A stretch of 64,000 bases of DNA from positions 2,968,001-3,032,000 of the forward strand of contig NZ_AP024563.1 of NCBI RefSeq assembly GCF_018409545.1. The letters run 5' to 3'. Below the pieces are notes generated by a model that worked only from the letters and a program-made list of their open reading frames with translations, had not been told where the DNA came from and did not search any database. Positions 49,032 through 58,179 of the stretch are shown one piece after another. The DNA comes from Allochromatium tepidum (GTDB taxonomy: Bacteria; Pseudomonadota; Gammaproteobacteria; Chromatiales; Chromatiaceae). A program made the position numbers and the translations under genes. Position 1 is the first letter of the stretch. Each line of letters starts with the position of its first letter.

Positions 49032-50443
49032 AGGCCGCCGCCCCGGCACGCCGGCTGCGTGCCCGACTCGCGCGCGTGGCGCGAGGCTCCATCTTCCGGC
49101 TGGTGCTGCTATATATGCTGCTGCTCGCCGGCTCGGTTGGCATCCTGCTCGGCTTCATCTACTGGTCGACGGCCGGTTACATGGACCGCCAGACCACCGA
49201 GACCATCGAGGCCGAGATCCGGGGTCTGGCCGAGCAGTATCGCCGGCGCGGACTGGTGGGCCTGACGGCGCTCATCAGCGAGCGCGTGGCGCGCGATCCG
49301 GTGGGGGCGAGCGTCTATCTGCTGGTCGATGAGCGCTTCGAGCGCGTGGTCGGCAACCTGGACCGCTGGCCGTCCGAGCCGCCGGACGCCAACGGCTGGA
49401 TTCGCTTCCGGCTACGCGAGTGGGGCACGGATCATGCCGACGAGCACGAGGCGCACGCCCAGGTCTTTCGGCTGCGCAATGGTCTGATGCTGCTGGTCGG
49501 GCGCGATGTCCGCGATCTGGAGGCCACCCGCAAGCTGATCCTGGATGCTCTGACCTGGGGACTGGCGATCACGCTGGCGTTGGCACTGGTGGGCGCCTGG
49601 CTGATGGGTACGAGCCTGACGCGGCGACTGGACGCCATCAACCAGACCAGTCGCGAGATCATGGAGGGCGATCTGACGCGCCGTATCCCCTTGAGCGGCA
49701 GCGGCGACGATTTCGATCGGCTCGCCGACGGACTCAACCGGATGCTGGAGCGCATCGAGGCGCTCATGGCCAGCGTGCGTCAGGTCTCGGACAACATCGC
49801 CCATGATCTGCGCACGCCCCTGACCCGACTGCGCAACAAGCTCGAACTGCTCGCCGCTGCCCTGCCTGAGTCGGGTGAGGCGCGTCTGCTGGCCGAGCAG
49901 GCGATCGTCGATGCCGAGGAACTGCTCGCGACCTTCAACGCGCTGCTGCGCATCGCGCGCCTGGAGTCCGGCAGCCGGCGCGCGGCCTTCGGGCCGGTCG
50001 ATCTGGTGCCCCTGATCGAGGATCTGGTCGAGCTCTACGAGCCCTTGGCCGCCGAGCGCGAACAGCGACTCGACTGGACGGCCGGGGCGTCCTCGATCGT
50101 CGTCGAGGGCGACCGTGATCTGCTGTTCCAGGTCATGGCCAATCTGGTCGACAATGCCATCAAGTACACCCAACCCGGTGGGCATATCCGGCTGGCGGTC
50201 GAGACGACGGACGGGCTGGTGCAGGTGCAGGTCGCCGACAATGGCCCCGGCATTCCGCCCGAGTTCCGCGAACAGGTGTTCCGGCGCTTCTTTCGCATCG
50301 ACGACAGCCGCGCCACACCCGGTAGCGGGCTGGGCCTGAGTCTGGTTCAGGCGGTCGTCGCACTCCACCGCGCGCACATCGAACTCGCGGACAATGCCCC
50401 TGGGCTGCGGGTGAGCCTGAGTTTCGGGCGCGTGTCTCAGTAG
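49028..50443 (+). CDS. Two-component sensor histidine kinase
   Basis: 471 residues from the GTG at 49028, overlapping the regulator stop. TM1 is FRLVLLYMLLLAGSVGILLGFIYW, then a periplasmic sensor of about 120 residues, TM2 is LTWGLAITLALALVGAWLMG, then a HAMP linker (TRRLDAINQTSREIMEGDL). H-box VSDNIAHDLRTPLTRLRN, N-box MANLVDNAIKYTQPGG, G1 VADNGPGIPPEF, G2 GSGLGLSLV. A membrane kinase paired with the OmpR-type regulator. The signal is not evident from sequence. The 3' end overlaps the patatin gene by 7 bases, tail to tail. Confidence 0.93.
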   Translation: MKAAAPARRLRARLARVARGSIFRLVLLYMLLLAGSVGILLGFIYWSTAGYMDRQTTETIEAEIRGLAEQYRRRGLVGLTALISERVARDPVGASVYLLVDERFERVVGNLDRWPSEPPDANGWIRFRLREWGTDHADEHEAHAQVFRLRNGLMLLVGRDVRDLEATRKLILDALTWGLAITLALALVGAWLMGTSLTRRLDAINQTSREIMEGDLTRRIPLSGSGDDFDRLADGLNRMLERIEALMASVRQVSDNIAHDLRTPLTRLRNKLELLAAALPESGEARLLAEQAIVDAEELLATFNALLRIARLESGSRRAAFGPVDLVPLIEDLVELYEPLAAEREQRLDWTAGASSIVVEGDRDLLFQVMANLVDNAIKYTQPGGHIRLAVETTDGLVQVQVADNGPGIPPEFREQVFRRFFRIDDSRATPGSGLGLSLVQAVVALHRAHIELADNAPGLRVSLSFGRVSQ

Positions 50444-52698
50444 CCGCCGCTCAGGCCATCCTGCTGATTGCCCCAGGGGCGCCCGAGGAACAGATAGAGC
50501 GCGCCGTTGCCGCTGTCGGCCTGACCATAACCGAGATAGAGCGGTCCGATGAGGGTGTCGGCGCCGACGAAGAGACTGCCGCCGAAGCGCAGACTGTCCC
50601 AATCGATGTCGCTGCGCTCGTCCCAGACGTTGCCGAACTCCAGTGAGCCGCCGGCATAGGTCTTGATCAGACTCGTGCCGAGATCGCGCAGATAGATGGC
50701 GCGAACCAGCCCGAGATTGGCCCCAGAGAGTTCGTTCTGATTGAAGCCTGAGAGATTGAGGAAGCCGCCCAGTCGATAGTAAGACTGTGGCGGCGCCTCG
50801 CCGCCGAAGCTCCCGGCCAGCGTCAGCCCGGTCAGGAGACTGTTGCGGCCCCAGCTCTGGGCGCGTAGCCAGTTCAGGCTGCCCTGGTCGTAGTCGTGCG
50901 AGGCGCCCAGTTCGGTGCGCGAGGTCAGCATCTGCGCATCGAGCGACCAGCCGTTGCGCGGGAAGGTCAGACTGTCGAGTTCATCGACACTGAATCTCAG
51001 GCTCAACTCGCCGACGTCGAAGTCATAGTCCGGATAGGGCGTGGCGCCGATACGCTGCTCGGCGTATCCATCGAAGCGCGAATATCTCAGCCCCAGACGC
51101 CCCCAGGTATCCAGGTTGTGCCCGAACTCCAGGGCGCCACCCGCGCGCCCGAGCTGATATTCGGCGGTGGGTTTACTGTGAGCCTCGGGATCGAAGAGCA
51201 CCAGATTGTCTTTCATATAGCCCGCGCCCGCCATCACATACCATTTCTCCAATGGATCGATGGGCTGATAGATGGCGCTGTAGATGCCGGGCTCCTCGCC
51301 CAACTGGAGCTGGGTGCGCCATTCGCCGTTGAGCGCATTGAGCGGCGCCATGGTATAGGCCAGTCCGATGTTGAAGCGTGAATCGCCGCCCGTGGTCGAG
51401 GAGAACTCCAGTCCACCCTGGAGCGAGCTGGTGCCCCAGGATTTCTCGCGCGCCGTAACCACCAGCGTGGCCTCGGAATCGGTCTGGTCCTCCAGGTGAT
51501 AGCGGACCGACTCGAAATTGTCCTGATCGTAGATGCGGGCCAGTTGACGCTCCAGGGCCGCCGGGTCGAGTCTGTCACCCGGCTTGACCTCAAGGCGCTC
51601 GCTGATGACGCGATCCGAGAGCCGCGAGTGGTTCTCGATGCGCACCGCGCGGATGGTCGGGCGTGTGTAGGGCGCCGGCCGGTGGCGTTCGCGATAGGCG
51701 GCATACTGGGCGCTCGGCAGGGCGAGCCGCGCCAGTTCGGGGCGTGCATCCTCGGCGGCGCGCTCGCCGATGGCGATGGCCTCGAGCATCTTGTCGAAGT
51801 CGCTCGCCAGCACCGCGTGCCCGAGCGCCGGCGTGATCAGCAGATCGCGACCGCCGAGCGTGGCGATCTCCTCCTGGGTGTTGCGCCAGGTCACCAGACT
51901 GGCGATCTGGTCGAGCATGGTCAGGACGTTGGAGATCTCCTCGCGTTCGCGTCTTGGGCCGCCGACGTCGACGGCGATGACGATGTCGGCGCCCATGTCG
52001 CGCACCACGCTCACCGGCAGGTTCATCGCCAGTCCGCCGTCGACGAGCAGCCGGTCGCCGATCTCGACCGGAGCGAAGACCGCCGGCACCGCCATGCTGG
52101 CGCGCATGGCCGTGGCCAGATCGCCTTCGCCCAGGATGACCGCCTCGCCGGTGACGACATCCGTGGCCACGGCGCGGAAGGGGATGCGCAGGTCGTCGAA
52201 GTCCCGGATGCGGCCGGCGGGCAGGCTGTATTGGCGCAGGGCCAGATCCAGTTTCTGGCCCTGGATGAGCGCCGGCGCGAGATTGACCTTGCGCTCGCGC
52301 TCCTGCACGCCGGGGCGCGCCTTGACCAGATAGTTGCGATCCTCCAGCTTGCGGCGCATCCGCCGGTCTTCGCGCTCGGCCTCGTCTTGGAAGATGGTGT
52401 CCCAGTCGATCTCCTCGATGGTTTTTTCGATCTCGTCGGGCGAGAGACCCATGGCATAGAGTCCGCCGATGATCGATCCCATCGAGGTGCCGGCGACGTA
52501 GTCGACCGGGATGCCCAGTTCCTCGATGAGCTTGAGCACTCCGACATGGGCCGCGCCGCGCGCGCCGCCGCCGGAGAGTGCCAGTCCGATCTTAGGTCGC
52601 TCGGCGGCCTCGACCAGGGGCGCGGGGAGCGTGAGCACGACGAGGACGATGAGCGACAGGGCCGGCCAATGCCTGAGGATGGACTGAGCGAAGGTCAC
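50437..52698 (-). CDS. Patatin-like phospholipase fused to an Omp85/BamA barrel
   Basis: 753 residues from the GTG at 52698, with GGAG 7 bases upstream. Signal peptide (LSLIVLVVLTLPAPLVEAAE), then a patatin domain (about 30-330): oxyanion GGGARG, nucleophile GTSMG and the DGG of LLVDGGLAMNLP. Next comes one POTRA-like domain (VRIENHSRLSDRVISERLEVKPGD, ending in a beta strand) and a 16-strand-type surface antigen barrel of about 340 residues ending in an aromatic-poor terminus (NQQDGLSGGY). The layout equals type Vd autotransporters such as PlpD, in which the patatin passenger is exported through its own barrel. Predicted outer-membrane phospholipase. Confidence 0.9.
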   Translation of the reverse strand: MTFAQSILRHWPALSLIVLVVLTLPAPLVEAAERPKIGLALSGGGARGAAHVGVLKLIEELGIPVDYVAGTSMGSIIGGLYAMGLSPDEIEKTIEEIDWDTIFQDEAEREDRRMRRKLEDRNYLVKARPGVQERERKVNLAPALIQGQKLDLALRQYSLPAGRIRDFDDLRIPFRAVATDVVTGEAVILGEGDLATAMRASMAVPAVFAPVEIGDRLLVDGGLAMNLPVSVVRDMGADIVIAVDVGGPRREREEISNVLTMLDQIASLVTWRNTQEEIATLGGRDLLITPALGHAVLASDFDKMLEAIAIGERAAEDARPELARLALPSAQYAAYRERHRPAPYTRPTIRAVRIENHSRLSDRVISERLEVKPGDRLDPAALERQLARIYDQDNFESVRYHLEDQTDSEATLVVTAREKSWGTSSLQGGLEFSSTTGGDSRFNIGLAYTMAPLNALNGEWRTQLQLGEEPGIYSAIYQPIDPLEKWYVMAGAGYMKDNLVLFDPEAHSKPTAEYQLGRAGGALEFGHNLDTWGRLGLRYSRFDGYAEQRIGATPYPDYDFDVGELSLRFSVDELDSLTFPRNGWSLDAQMLTSRTELGASHDYDQGSLNWLRAQSWGRNSLLTGLTLAGSFGGEAPPQSYYRLGGFLNLSGFNQNELSGANLGLVRAIYLRDLGTSLIKTYAGGSLEFGNVWDERSDIDWDSLRFGGSLFVGADTLIGPLYLGYGQADSGNGALYLFLGRPWGNQQDGLSGGY

Positions 52699-52784
52699 GG
52701 GACATCTCCATGGCTTGAGCCGTTGGACGGCGAGCTGGAAGGAAACCACGATTTCAGTGGCCGGTTCGAGATGCGAGCGCGTGC

Positions 52785-53993
52785 TCAGGCATAGAGCAAC
52801 AGCGGTCTGACCGCCTCGGCCCAGTGCGTCTCGTCCGGTTGCAGGCGCTGCTCCAGATCCTCGGGGGCGGCGGCCGGGTCGTCGACCCATTCGCGCAGGA
52901 AGGTGCCGCCCGAGAGCAGATCGATGGCCAGCCGCTCGGTCTCGTATTCGTAATGGAAGTGACGCCAGAGCGGATAGTCGGGGTATTCGAGCCGGATACA
53001 CTTGAACAGGAGTGCGATCAGGCGATAGGGTTTGAAATGCTCATGGCAATAGTCGGCGTTGTCGGTATGGATCTGGAATCCGGCGCACCGCTGACCGGCG
53101 TGCTTGTGGAAGGTCGGCTCGAACCAGCACGGGCGGATGAGCGCGCCCTGGAGCCAGTCGGCGCGTTCACGCTCCATGCGCGCGAGTAGCCGGTCCAGGT
53201 CCAGATCGGGTGCGCCGATGAGTTCGAGCGCCGTGGTGGTACCGCGTCCTTCCGAGAGCGTGGTGCCTTCCAGGAGCACGGTTCCCGGAAAACAGCGCGC
53301 CATATTGAGACTGGAGGCATTGGGACTGGGATTGACCCAGGACAGCTCCATCACCGGCCAGCCATATCCAGGGGCTTCATTCGGTCGATAGCCCTCCATC
53401 GCCACCACATGCAGATCGAGATTCAGGTTCAGATGGGCGACGAACCATTTGGCCAGTTCGCCCAGCGTCAGACCATGGCGCATCTGGATCGGACCGGCCC
53501 CGACGAAGCTCTCCCACCCCGGTTCCAGCAGACTGCCCTCGATCGGGCGTCCGGCCGGATTCGGACGGTCCAAGACCCAGAGTGTCTTGCCATGCGCGGC
53601 ACAGGCGCACATCAGATAGACCAGGGTCGTGACATAGGTGTAGATGCGGGTGCCGATGTCCTGGAGATCGATCAGCAGCACATCGAAGCCGTCGAGCATG
53701 GCGGCTGTCGGTTCGCGCACCTCGCCATAGAGGCTATGGACTGGGATTCCATGCCGGGGATCGATCTCGTCGGGTGTCTCGATCATGTTGTCCTGTTTAT
53801 CGCCGCGCATCCCGTGCTGTGGGCCGAAGGCGGCGACGATCTCGAGTTCCTTCAACTCCATGAGCGCATCGAGCGCATGACGTCCGTGACCGGTCACGGA
53901 AGCCGGATGGCCGAGCAGGGCCACGCGCCGCCCCCAGAGCGGTTTGCGCAGTTCCGGATTTTCGAGCAGACGGTCCAGGCCGAGTTTGATCAT
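52785..53993 (-). CDS. DUF1343/NamZ-like exo-beta-N-acetylmuramidase
   Basis: 402 residues from the ATG at 53993 (MIKLGLDRLLENPELRKPLWG). Conserved blocks: RVALLGHPASVTGHGRHALD, AAFGPQHGMRGDKQDNMIETPDEIDPRHGIPVHSLYGE, LLIDLQDIGTRIYTYVTTL, VLDRPNPAGRPIEGSLLEPGWESFVG, and TTLSEGRGTTTALELIGAP. This matches DUF1343 proteins, of which NamZ of Bacillus removes MurNAc from peptidoglycan fragments (GH171). There is no signal peptide, so the enzyme would act on recycled muropeptides in the cytoplasm. It lies 87 bases upstream of the patatin gene on the same strand. Confidence 0.85.
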   Translation of the reverse strand: MIKLGLDRLLENPELRKPLWGRRVALLGHPASVTGHGRHALDALMELKELEIVAAFGPQHGMRGDKQDNMIETPDEIDPRHGIPVHSLYGEVREPTAAMLDGFDVLLIDLQDIGTRIYTYVTTLVYLMCACAAHGKTLWVLDRPNPAGRPIEGSLLEPGWESFVGAGPIQMRHGLTLGELAKWFVAHLNLNLDLHVVAMEGYRPNEAPGYGWPVMELSWVNPSPNASSLNMARCFPGTVLLEGTTLSEGRGTTTALELIGAPDLDLDRLLARMERERADWLQGALIRPCWFEPTFHKHAGQRCAGFQIHTDNADYCHEHFKPYRLIALLFKCIRLEYPDYPLWRHFHYEYETERLAIDLLSGGTFLREWVDDPAAAPEDLEQRLQPDETHWAEAVRPLLLYA

Positions 53994-54134
53994 GGTCTGT
54001 CTTGAAGTCCTGTATTTGTCGAGTGGAGAGGGCGCCAAGTATCCAGCGGCTGGATTCCGAGGGCGAGCCCGTTGAGAACGGACCAATAAATTTGAATCGG
54101 GCATATCCCAGCGACACAGATATGTCATAGAATA

Positions 54135-55172
54135 ATGCCGATGCGCCGCTCCGATTTCCATTATGAACTTCCCGCCGAACTCATTGCCCAGCAACCCCTG
54201 CCCGAGCGTTCCGGCTCGCGCCTGCTGGTGCTCGATGGTTCCGATCCCAAGCCACGCGATCGGATGTTCACCGATCTGCCGAGCCTGCTCGAACCCCATG
54301 ACCTCTTGATCTTCAACAACACCCGCGTCATGCGCGCCCGTCTGTTCGGTCACAAGGAGACGGGCGGACAGGTCGAGATCCTGATCGAGCGTCTGCTCGA
54401 CGCGCACGAAGCACTGGCCCATGTGCGCGCCAGTAAAGCCCCCAAACCGGGTAGCCGTATTCGCGTGACCGCCGGCGCCTGGTTGTCGGTCGTCGGGCGC
54501 GAGGGCGATCTATTCCGTTTGCGTGCGCTCGAAAGCGATTTCGACGAGCAGATGTCCCGGCATGGTCATATGCCCTTGCCGCCCTATATCCACCGTGAAG
54601 ACGAAGCACTCGACGAGACCCGTTATCAGACGGTCTTCGCGCGTCATGCCGGCGCGGTCGCGGCACCGACGGCGGCACTGCATTTCGACGAGCCGATGCT
54701 GGCGCGACTCGATGCACGCGGAATCGCGCGCGCCGAGATCACCCTGCATGTCGGAGCCGGAACCTTTCAACCGGTGCGCGAAGATGATCTCGAACGCCAC
54801 CACATGCATTCCGAATGGTTGGAAGTGATTGAAAGCGTGTGCGAACGGATCGAGAAGGCGCGCCAATCAGGCGGGCGTGTCATCGCCGTCGGAACGACCA
54901 GCGTCAGAAGTCTCGAAACAGCCGCGGCCGACGGGACGCTCAAACCGTTTCGCGGAGAGAGTCGACTCTTCATCCGTCCCGGTTATCGCTTCAAGGTCGT
55001 GGATGCCATGATTACGAACTTCCATTTGCCTGAATCGACCCTGCTGATGCTGGTGTCGGCCTTTTCGGGGTATTCCGAGATCATGAACGCCTACCGTCAT
55101 GCCATCGAACAGCGTTATCGCTTTTTCAGTTATGGCGATGCCATGTTCCTGACCCGCCGTGAGGCGGCATGA
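54135..55172 (+). CDS. queA: tRNA preQ1(34) S-adenosylmethionine ribosyltransferase-isomerase
   Basis: 345 residues. It transfers and isomerises the ribosyl part of AdoMet onto 7-aminomethyl-7-deazaguanine in tRNA, giving epoxyqueuosine. Family blocks: [101 protein letters not shown] and [21 protein letters not shown]. Full length. The ATG two codons in (MRRSDFHY) is an equal start. No tgt follows, which is unusual since queA-tgt is a frequent pair. Confidence 0.96.
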   Translation: MPMRRSDFHYELPAELIAQQPLPERSGSRLLVLDGSDPKPRDRMFTDLPSLLEPHDLLIFNNTRVMRARLFGHKETGGQVEILIERLLDAHEALAHVRASKAPKPGSRIRVTAGAWLSVVGREGDLFRLRALESDFDEQMSRHGHMPLPPYIHREDEALDETRYQTVFARHAGAVAAPTAALHFDEPMLARLDARGIARAEITLHVGAGTFQPVREDDLERHHMHSEWLEVIESVCERIEKARQSGGRVIAVGTTSVRSLETAAADGTLKPFRGESRLFIRPGYRFKVVDAMITNFHLPESTLLMLVSAFSGYSEIMNAYRHAIEQRYRFFSYGDAMFLTRREAA

Positions 55173-55207
55173 ATATTTTGGGCGTGGTCTGGAATTCGGA
55201 AACCACT

Positions 55208-55248
55208 TTGGCATAGAATCATGCCAAGTTGGCATAAAATCGAATGCC
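55208..55248. promoter_or_regulatory. Tandem dyads upstream of the H-NS-like gene
   Basis: TTGGCAT-agaatc-ATGCCAA (55208-55227) is a perfect 7-base dyad. One base later a second one, TTGGCAT-aaaatcga-ATGCC (55229-55248), repeats the same half-sites. The spacers TAGAAT and TAAAAT resemble -10 boxes. This looks like a double operator overlapping the promoter of the next gene. Confidence 0.55.
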
Positions 55249-55288
55249 GGCGAAGATGTCACAGTATTCACCAAGCGGAGACATGTTA

Positions 55289-55681
55289 GTGGAACACGCC
55301 AATCTCAGCCTCGAAGAAATCCAGCGTCAGTTGGACGAAGCCGATTCCAAGAAAGCCCAGCTCGAAAAACTGCTCAAGAGCAAACGTGAGGAAGGCAAGG
55401 GCGCGGTCGTCCAGCAGATCAGAAAGATCATCGCCGACAACGACTATGATGCCGAAGAGATCATGAATCTGGTTCTGCGTCGTCGCAGACTCTCCGGCAA
55501 TCGCCAATATCGTTATTACGTCGATCCGGAGAATCCGGAAAACGTCTATTCGCGCGGAGCTCTGCCCGGCTGGATGAGAGAGAAGATGGCTGAACAGGGC
55601 TTGGATCCGGCTTCCAAGGAAGACCGCGAAACCTTCAAGGCCAATTCACTGCAACTGGTCGAAGGCCGGCAAACCGCCTGA
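55289..55681 (+). CDS. H-NS family nucleoid-associated protein
   Basis: 130 residues from the GTG at 55289, 8 bases after GGAG; this gives MEHANLSLEEIQRQLDEADS. An ATG at 55283 is too close to the same GGAG. The N-terminal half is the coiled-coil oligomerisation region (KKAQLEKLLKSKREEGKGAVVQQIR), then a basic linker (NLVLRRRRLSG) and the C-terminal DNA-binding block RYYVDPENPENVYSRGALPGWMREKMAEQG. In H-NS this block carries Q/RGR in a GRGRxPxW motif; here it is SRGALPGW, so the hook differs. The protein silences AT-rich or foreign DNA in related systems. The tandem dyad upstream suggests autoregulation. Confidence 0.75.
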   Translation: MEHANLSLEEIQRQLDEADSKKAQLEKLLKSKREEGKGAVVQQIRKIIADNDYDAEEIMNLVLRRRRLSGNRQYRYYVDPENPENVYSRGALPGWMREKMAEQGLDPASKEDRETFKANSLQLVEGRQTA

Positions 55682-55690
55682 GCCCATTCC

Positions 55691-55710
55691 GCCGCCACGT
55701 CCGTGGCGGC
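55691..55710 (+). terminator. Hairpin after the H-NS-like gene
   Basis: GCCGCCAC-gtcc-GTGGCGGC is a perfect 8-bp stem with a 4-base loop 9 bases after the stop codon. It is followed by CTCTCC and not by a T-run, so it may be a weak or factor-assisted terminator. Confidence 0.55.
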
Positions 55711-55715
55711 CTCTC

Positions 55716-55915
55716 CGGGGCGCGTCGCACCGCACCGTATCTTTACGGATATACCGCGCCCCGCGTTTGCTCTATCGTCCCCGCCAACGCAGAGGAACGG
55801 ATCGCCTCCCAAGCTTTGCTCCAGCACCTGGAGTCAAGACTGTCGAATCAGTTGTGCATTGATTTTTCGACTGTTTTCTCACTTTCTTCAATGCGCTTTC
55901 CACGGAATTTGAACG
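55716..55915 (+). other. Long leader of the RNA-binding protein gene
   Basis: About 200 bases without a gene precede the RRM gene. The last 70 are AT-rich and T-rich (GATTTTTCGACTG, TTTTCTCACTTTC), unlike the surroundings. Cold-inducible RRM genes in cyanobacteria have long regulatory leaders, and the same could apply here. No strong ribosome-binding site is visible (GGAATTTGAACG). Confidence 0.35.
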
Positions 55916-56191
55916 ATGAATATCTATGTCGGCAACCTGGCCTACAGCGTGACCCAGGACGAGCTTCGCGACGCCTTCGGTGCCTACGGTGAAATCTCCA
56001 GCGTGAACCTGATCACGGACAAGTTCACGGGTAGCTCCAAGGGCTTCGGCTTCGTCGAGATGCCGAACAACTCCGAGGCCGATGCCGCGATCAAGGGTCT
56101 CAACGAGACTCCGCTCAAGGGTCGCAACCTGAAGGTCAATCAGGCCAAACCCCGTGGCGAGCGCCCGGCCGGTCGCGGACCGCGCTGGTAA
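55916..56191 (+). CDS. RRM-domain RNA-binding protein
   Basis: 91 residues forming a single RNA recognition motif: RNP2 is IYVGNLAY (residues 3-10), RNP1 is KGFGFVEM (about 42-49), with the aromatic residues needed for RNA stacking. A short basic Arg/Gly/Pro tail (KPRGERPAGRGPRW) follows. Bacterial single-RRM proteins of this kind are often cold-induced and act on mRNA. The gene stands alone, preceded by a T-rich leader. Confidence 0.92.
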   Translation: MNIYVGNLAYSVTQDELRDAFGAYGEISSVNLITDKFTGSSKGFGFVEMPNNSEADAAIKGLNETPLKGRNLKVNQAKPRGERPAGRGPRW

Positions 56192-56328
56192 ACACCCCCT
56201 GACCGCGTCCGGCCTGATCCGTCGCGGTGTCGATCGGCACCGTCGCCCACTCTCCGGACGCGGTTTAAAAAAGCGATTTCGATCTGTTACCGTTACGGCA
56301 TTCGATTCCTGTCCCCGGATGCCGCCGA

Positions 56329-58179
56329 ATGATCCATCCTGCCTCACCGAGCTCCACGCTGCTCTATCGCGTCCGTCCCGTCTCGCCTCAGGCCCATCTG
56401 TTCGAGGTCGAGATCCTGATCGATCCCTCGCCGCACGGTGTGCTCACAGTCTCCATGCCGGCCTGGATTCCAGGCAGTTATATGATCCGCGACTTCGCGC
56501 GCAACATCGTCGCGATCTCCGCGTTCGATGAACGTGATCGGCCCGTCGCGCTCGCCAAGACCGACAAGCAGACCTGGCATCTGACCGACATCGCCGGACC
56601 ATGCCGGATTCGCTATCGCGTCTTCGCCTGGGATCTCTCGGTACGCGCCGCGCATCTCGATGCCACTCATGCCTATTTCAATGGACCGGCCTTGCTGTTG
56701 CGCGTGCATGGACTGGATGATCGTCCCTGTCGGCTGGAACTCCTGCCGCCCGATGACCAATCCTTCAGCGACTGGCGTCTGGCTACCGGTCTGCGGCCGC
56801 TCGACGTCGATGCGCACGGCTTCGGTCTCTATGAGGCCGAGGACTATGAGGATCTGATCGATCACCCGATCGAGATGGGAGACTTCCGCGAACTGGCGTT
56901 CAGTGTGCGCGGCGTTCCGCACCGCCTGGCCATCACCGGACGCCACCGGCTCGACGTGCCGCGTCTGCTCGCCGACTTGACGCGCATCTGTGCCGAACAC
57001 GCTGCGCTCTTCGGCGAACTGCCGATCGACCGCTATCTGTTCCTGATCACGGTGCTGGGCGAGGGCTATGGCGGGCTGGAGCATCGCTATTCGACCAGCC
57101 TCATCTGTGTCCGCGACGACCTGCCCCAGCCGGGCGATGAGGCGCCCACCGAAGGCTACAAGCGCTTTCTGGGTCTGTGCAGTCACGAATACTTCCATCT
57201 CTGGCATGTGAAGCGCATCCGTCCGCGCGCCCTGATCGAGTCGAGTCTGGAGCGCGAGGCCCCAACCCGCACCCTCTGGGCCTTCGAGGGCATTACGTCC
57301 TATTACGACGAGCTGGCACTGGTGCGCGCCGGCTGCATCGGCGAGAAGGACTATCTCGGGCTGCTCGCCCAAACCCTGACCCGCGTGGCGTGCACGCCCG
57401 GACGGCGCGTCCAGACCCTGGCCGAGTCCAGCTTCGATGCCTGGATCAAGTTCTACAAGCCCGACGAGAACGCGCCCAACGCCCTGGTGAGCTATTACGC
57501 CAAGGGGGCGCTGGTGGCTCTGATGCTGGATCTGACCCTTCGTCGTGACACCCAGGGCGCCTGTTCGCTCGACGACGTGATGCGCGAGCTGTGGCGTGTC
57601 CATGGACGGACCGGACTCGGCGTCGAGGAACGCGGCGTGGAGGCAATCGCCACGGCGGTCAGCGGACTGGATCTGAGCGATTTCTTCGCCCGTGCGCTGG
57701 ATTCGACCGATGAGCTGGACCCGACCGAACTGCTGGCCAGTGTCGGCGTGGCGCTGCGCCGGCGTCCGAATCGCGGCGACAAGGATCTCGGCGGCTATGT
57801 CGATCGCTTCGAGCCGGTCGCGGCCAAGCCGACGCTCGGGGTGCGTCTGCGTCCGGGCGAGACCCTGATCCAGAACGTGCTCAATGAGAGCGCGGGCGAG
57901 CGTGCCGGACTGGCGCCGGGTGATCAATTGCTGGCCGTCGAGGGTCTGCGCGTCACGCCCGCCAATCTGGAAACGCTGGTTGCGCGCGCCGCCGACGCCG
58001 GTTCGCCCGTCGTCCTCCACGTCTTCCGGCGCGATGAGCTGCTGACCCTGACCGCGCATCCTGAGCCGGCGCCCGAGGATACCTGCGAGCTGAGGCTGAT
58101 GGACGATGTCCCGGAGGCGGTGAAGCAGGCGCGCGCGCACTGGTTGTCGAGCGTCCTTGAGCGAACCCAACATGGATGA
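56329..58179 (+). CDS. M61 family metallopeptidase with PDZ domain
   Basis: 616 residues. N-terminal beta domain (SMPAWIPGSYMIRDFARNI), then a thermolysin-like catalytic domain with the zinc motif HEYFH at about residues 286-290 and the downstream EGITSYYDEL that gives the third ligand. A C-terminal PDZ-like domain contains VLNESAGERAGLAPGDQLLAVEGLRV. M61 members are glycyl aminopeptidase-like. No signal peptide is visible, so a cytoplasmic location is likely. The stop overlaps the birA start by 8 bases, so they may be co-transcribed. Confidence 0.92.
   Translation: MIHPASPSSTLLYRVRPVSPQAHLFEVEILIDPSPHGVLTVSMPAWIPGSYMIRDFARNIVAISAFDERDRPVALAKTDKQTWHLTDIAGPCRIRYRVFAWDLSVRAAHLDATHAYFNGPALLLRVHGLDDRPCRLELLPPDDQSFSDWRLATGLRPLDVDAHGFGLYEAEDYEDLIDHPIEMGDFRELAFSVRGVPHRLAITGRHRLDVPRLLADLTRICAEHAALFGELPIDRYLFLITVLGEGYGGLEHRYSTSLICVRDDLPQPGDEAPTEGYKRFLGLCSHEYFHLWHVKRIRPRALIESSLEREAPTRTLWAFEGITSYYDELALVRAGCIGEKDYLGLLAQTLTRVACTPGRRVQTLAESSFDAWIKFYKPDENAPNALVSYYAKGALVALMLDLTLRRDTQGACSLDDVMRELWRVHGRTGLGVEERGVEAIATAVSGLDLSDFFARALDSTDELDPTELLASVGVALRRRPNRGDKDLGGYVDRFEPVAAKPTLGVRLRPGETLIQNVLNESAGERAGLAPGDQLLAVEGLRVTPANLETLVARAADAGSPVVLHVFRRDELLTLTAHPEPAPEDTCELRLMDDVPEAVKQARAHWLSSVLERTQHG

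Noticed and set aside
50437..50443. Possible frameshift linking the kinase and patatin genes
   Set aside because: They are convergent, with a 7-base tail-to-tail overlap. Both have complete C-terminal ends.
54100..54135. TAGAAT immediately before queA as a -10 box
   Set aside because: It would give a leaderless transcript with no matching -35, so I do not call it.
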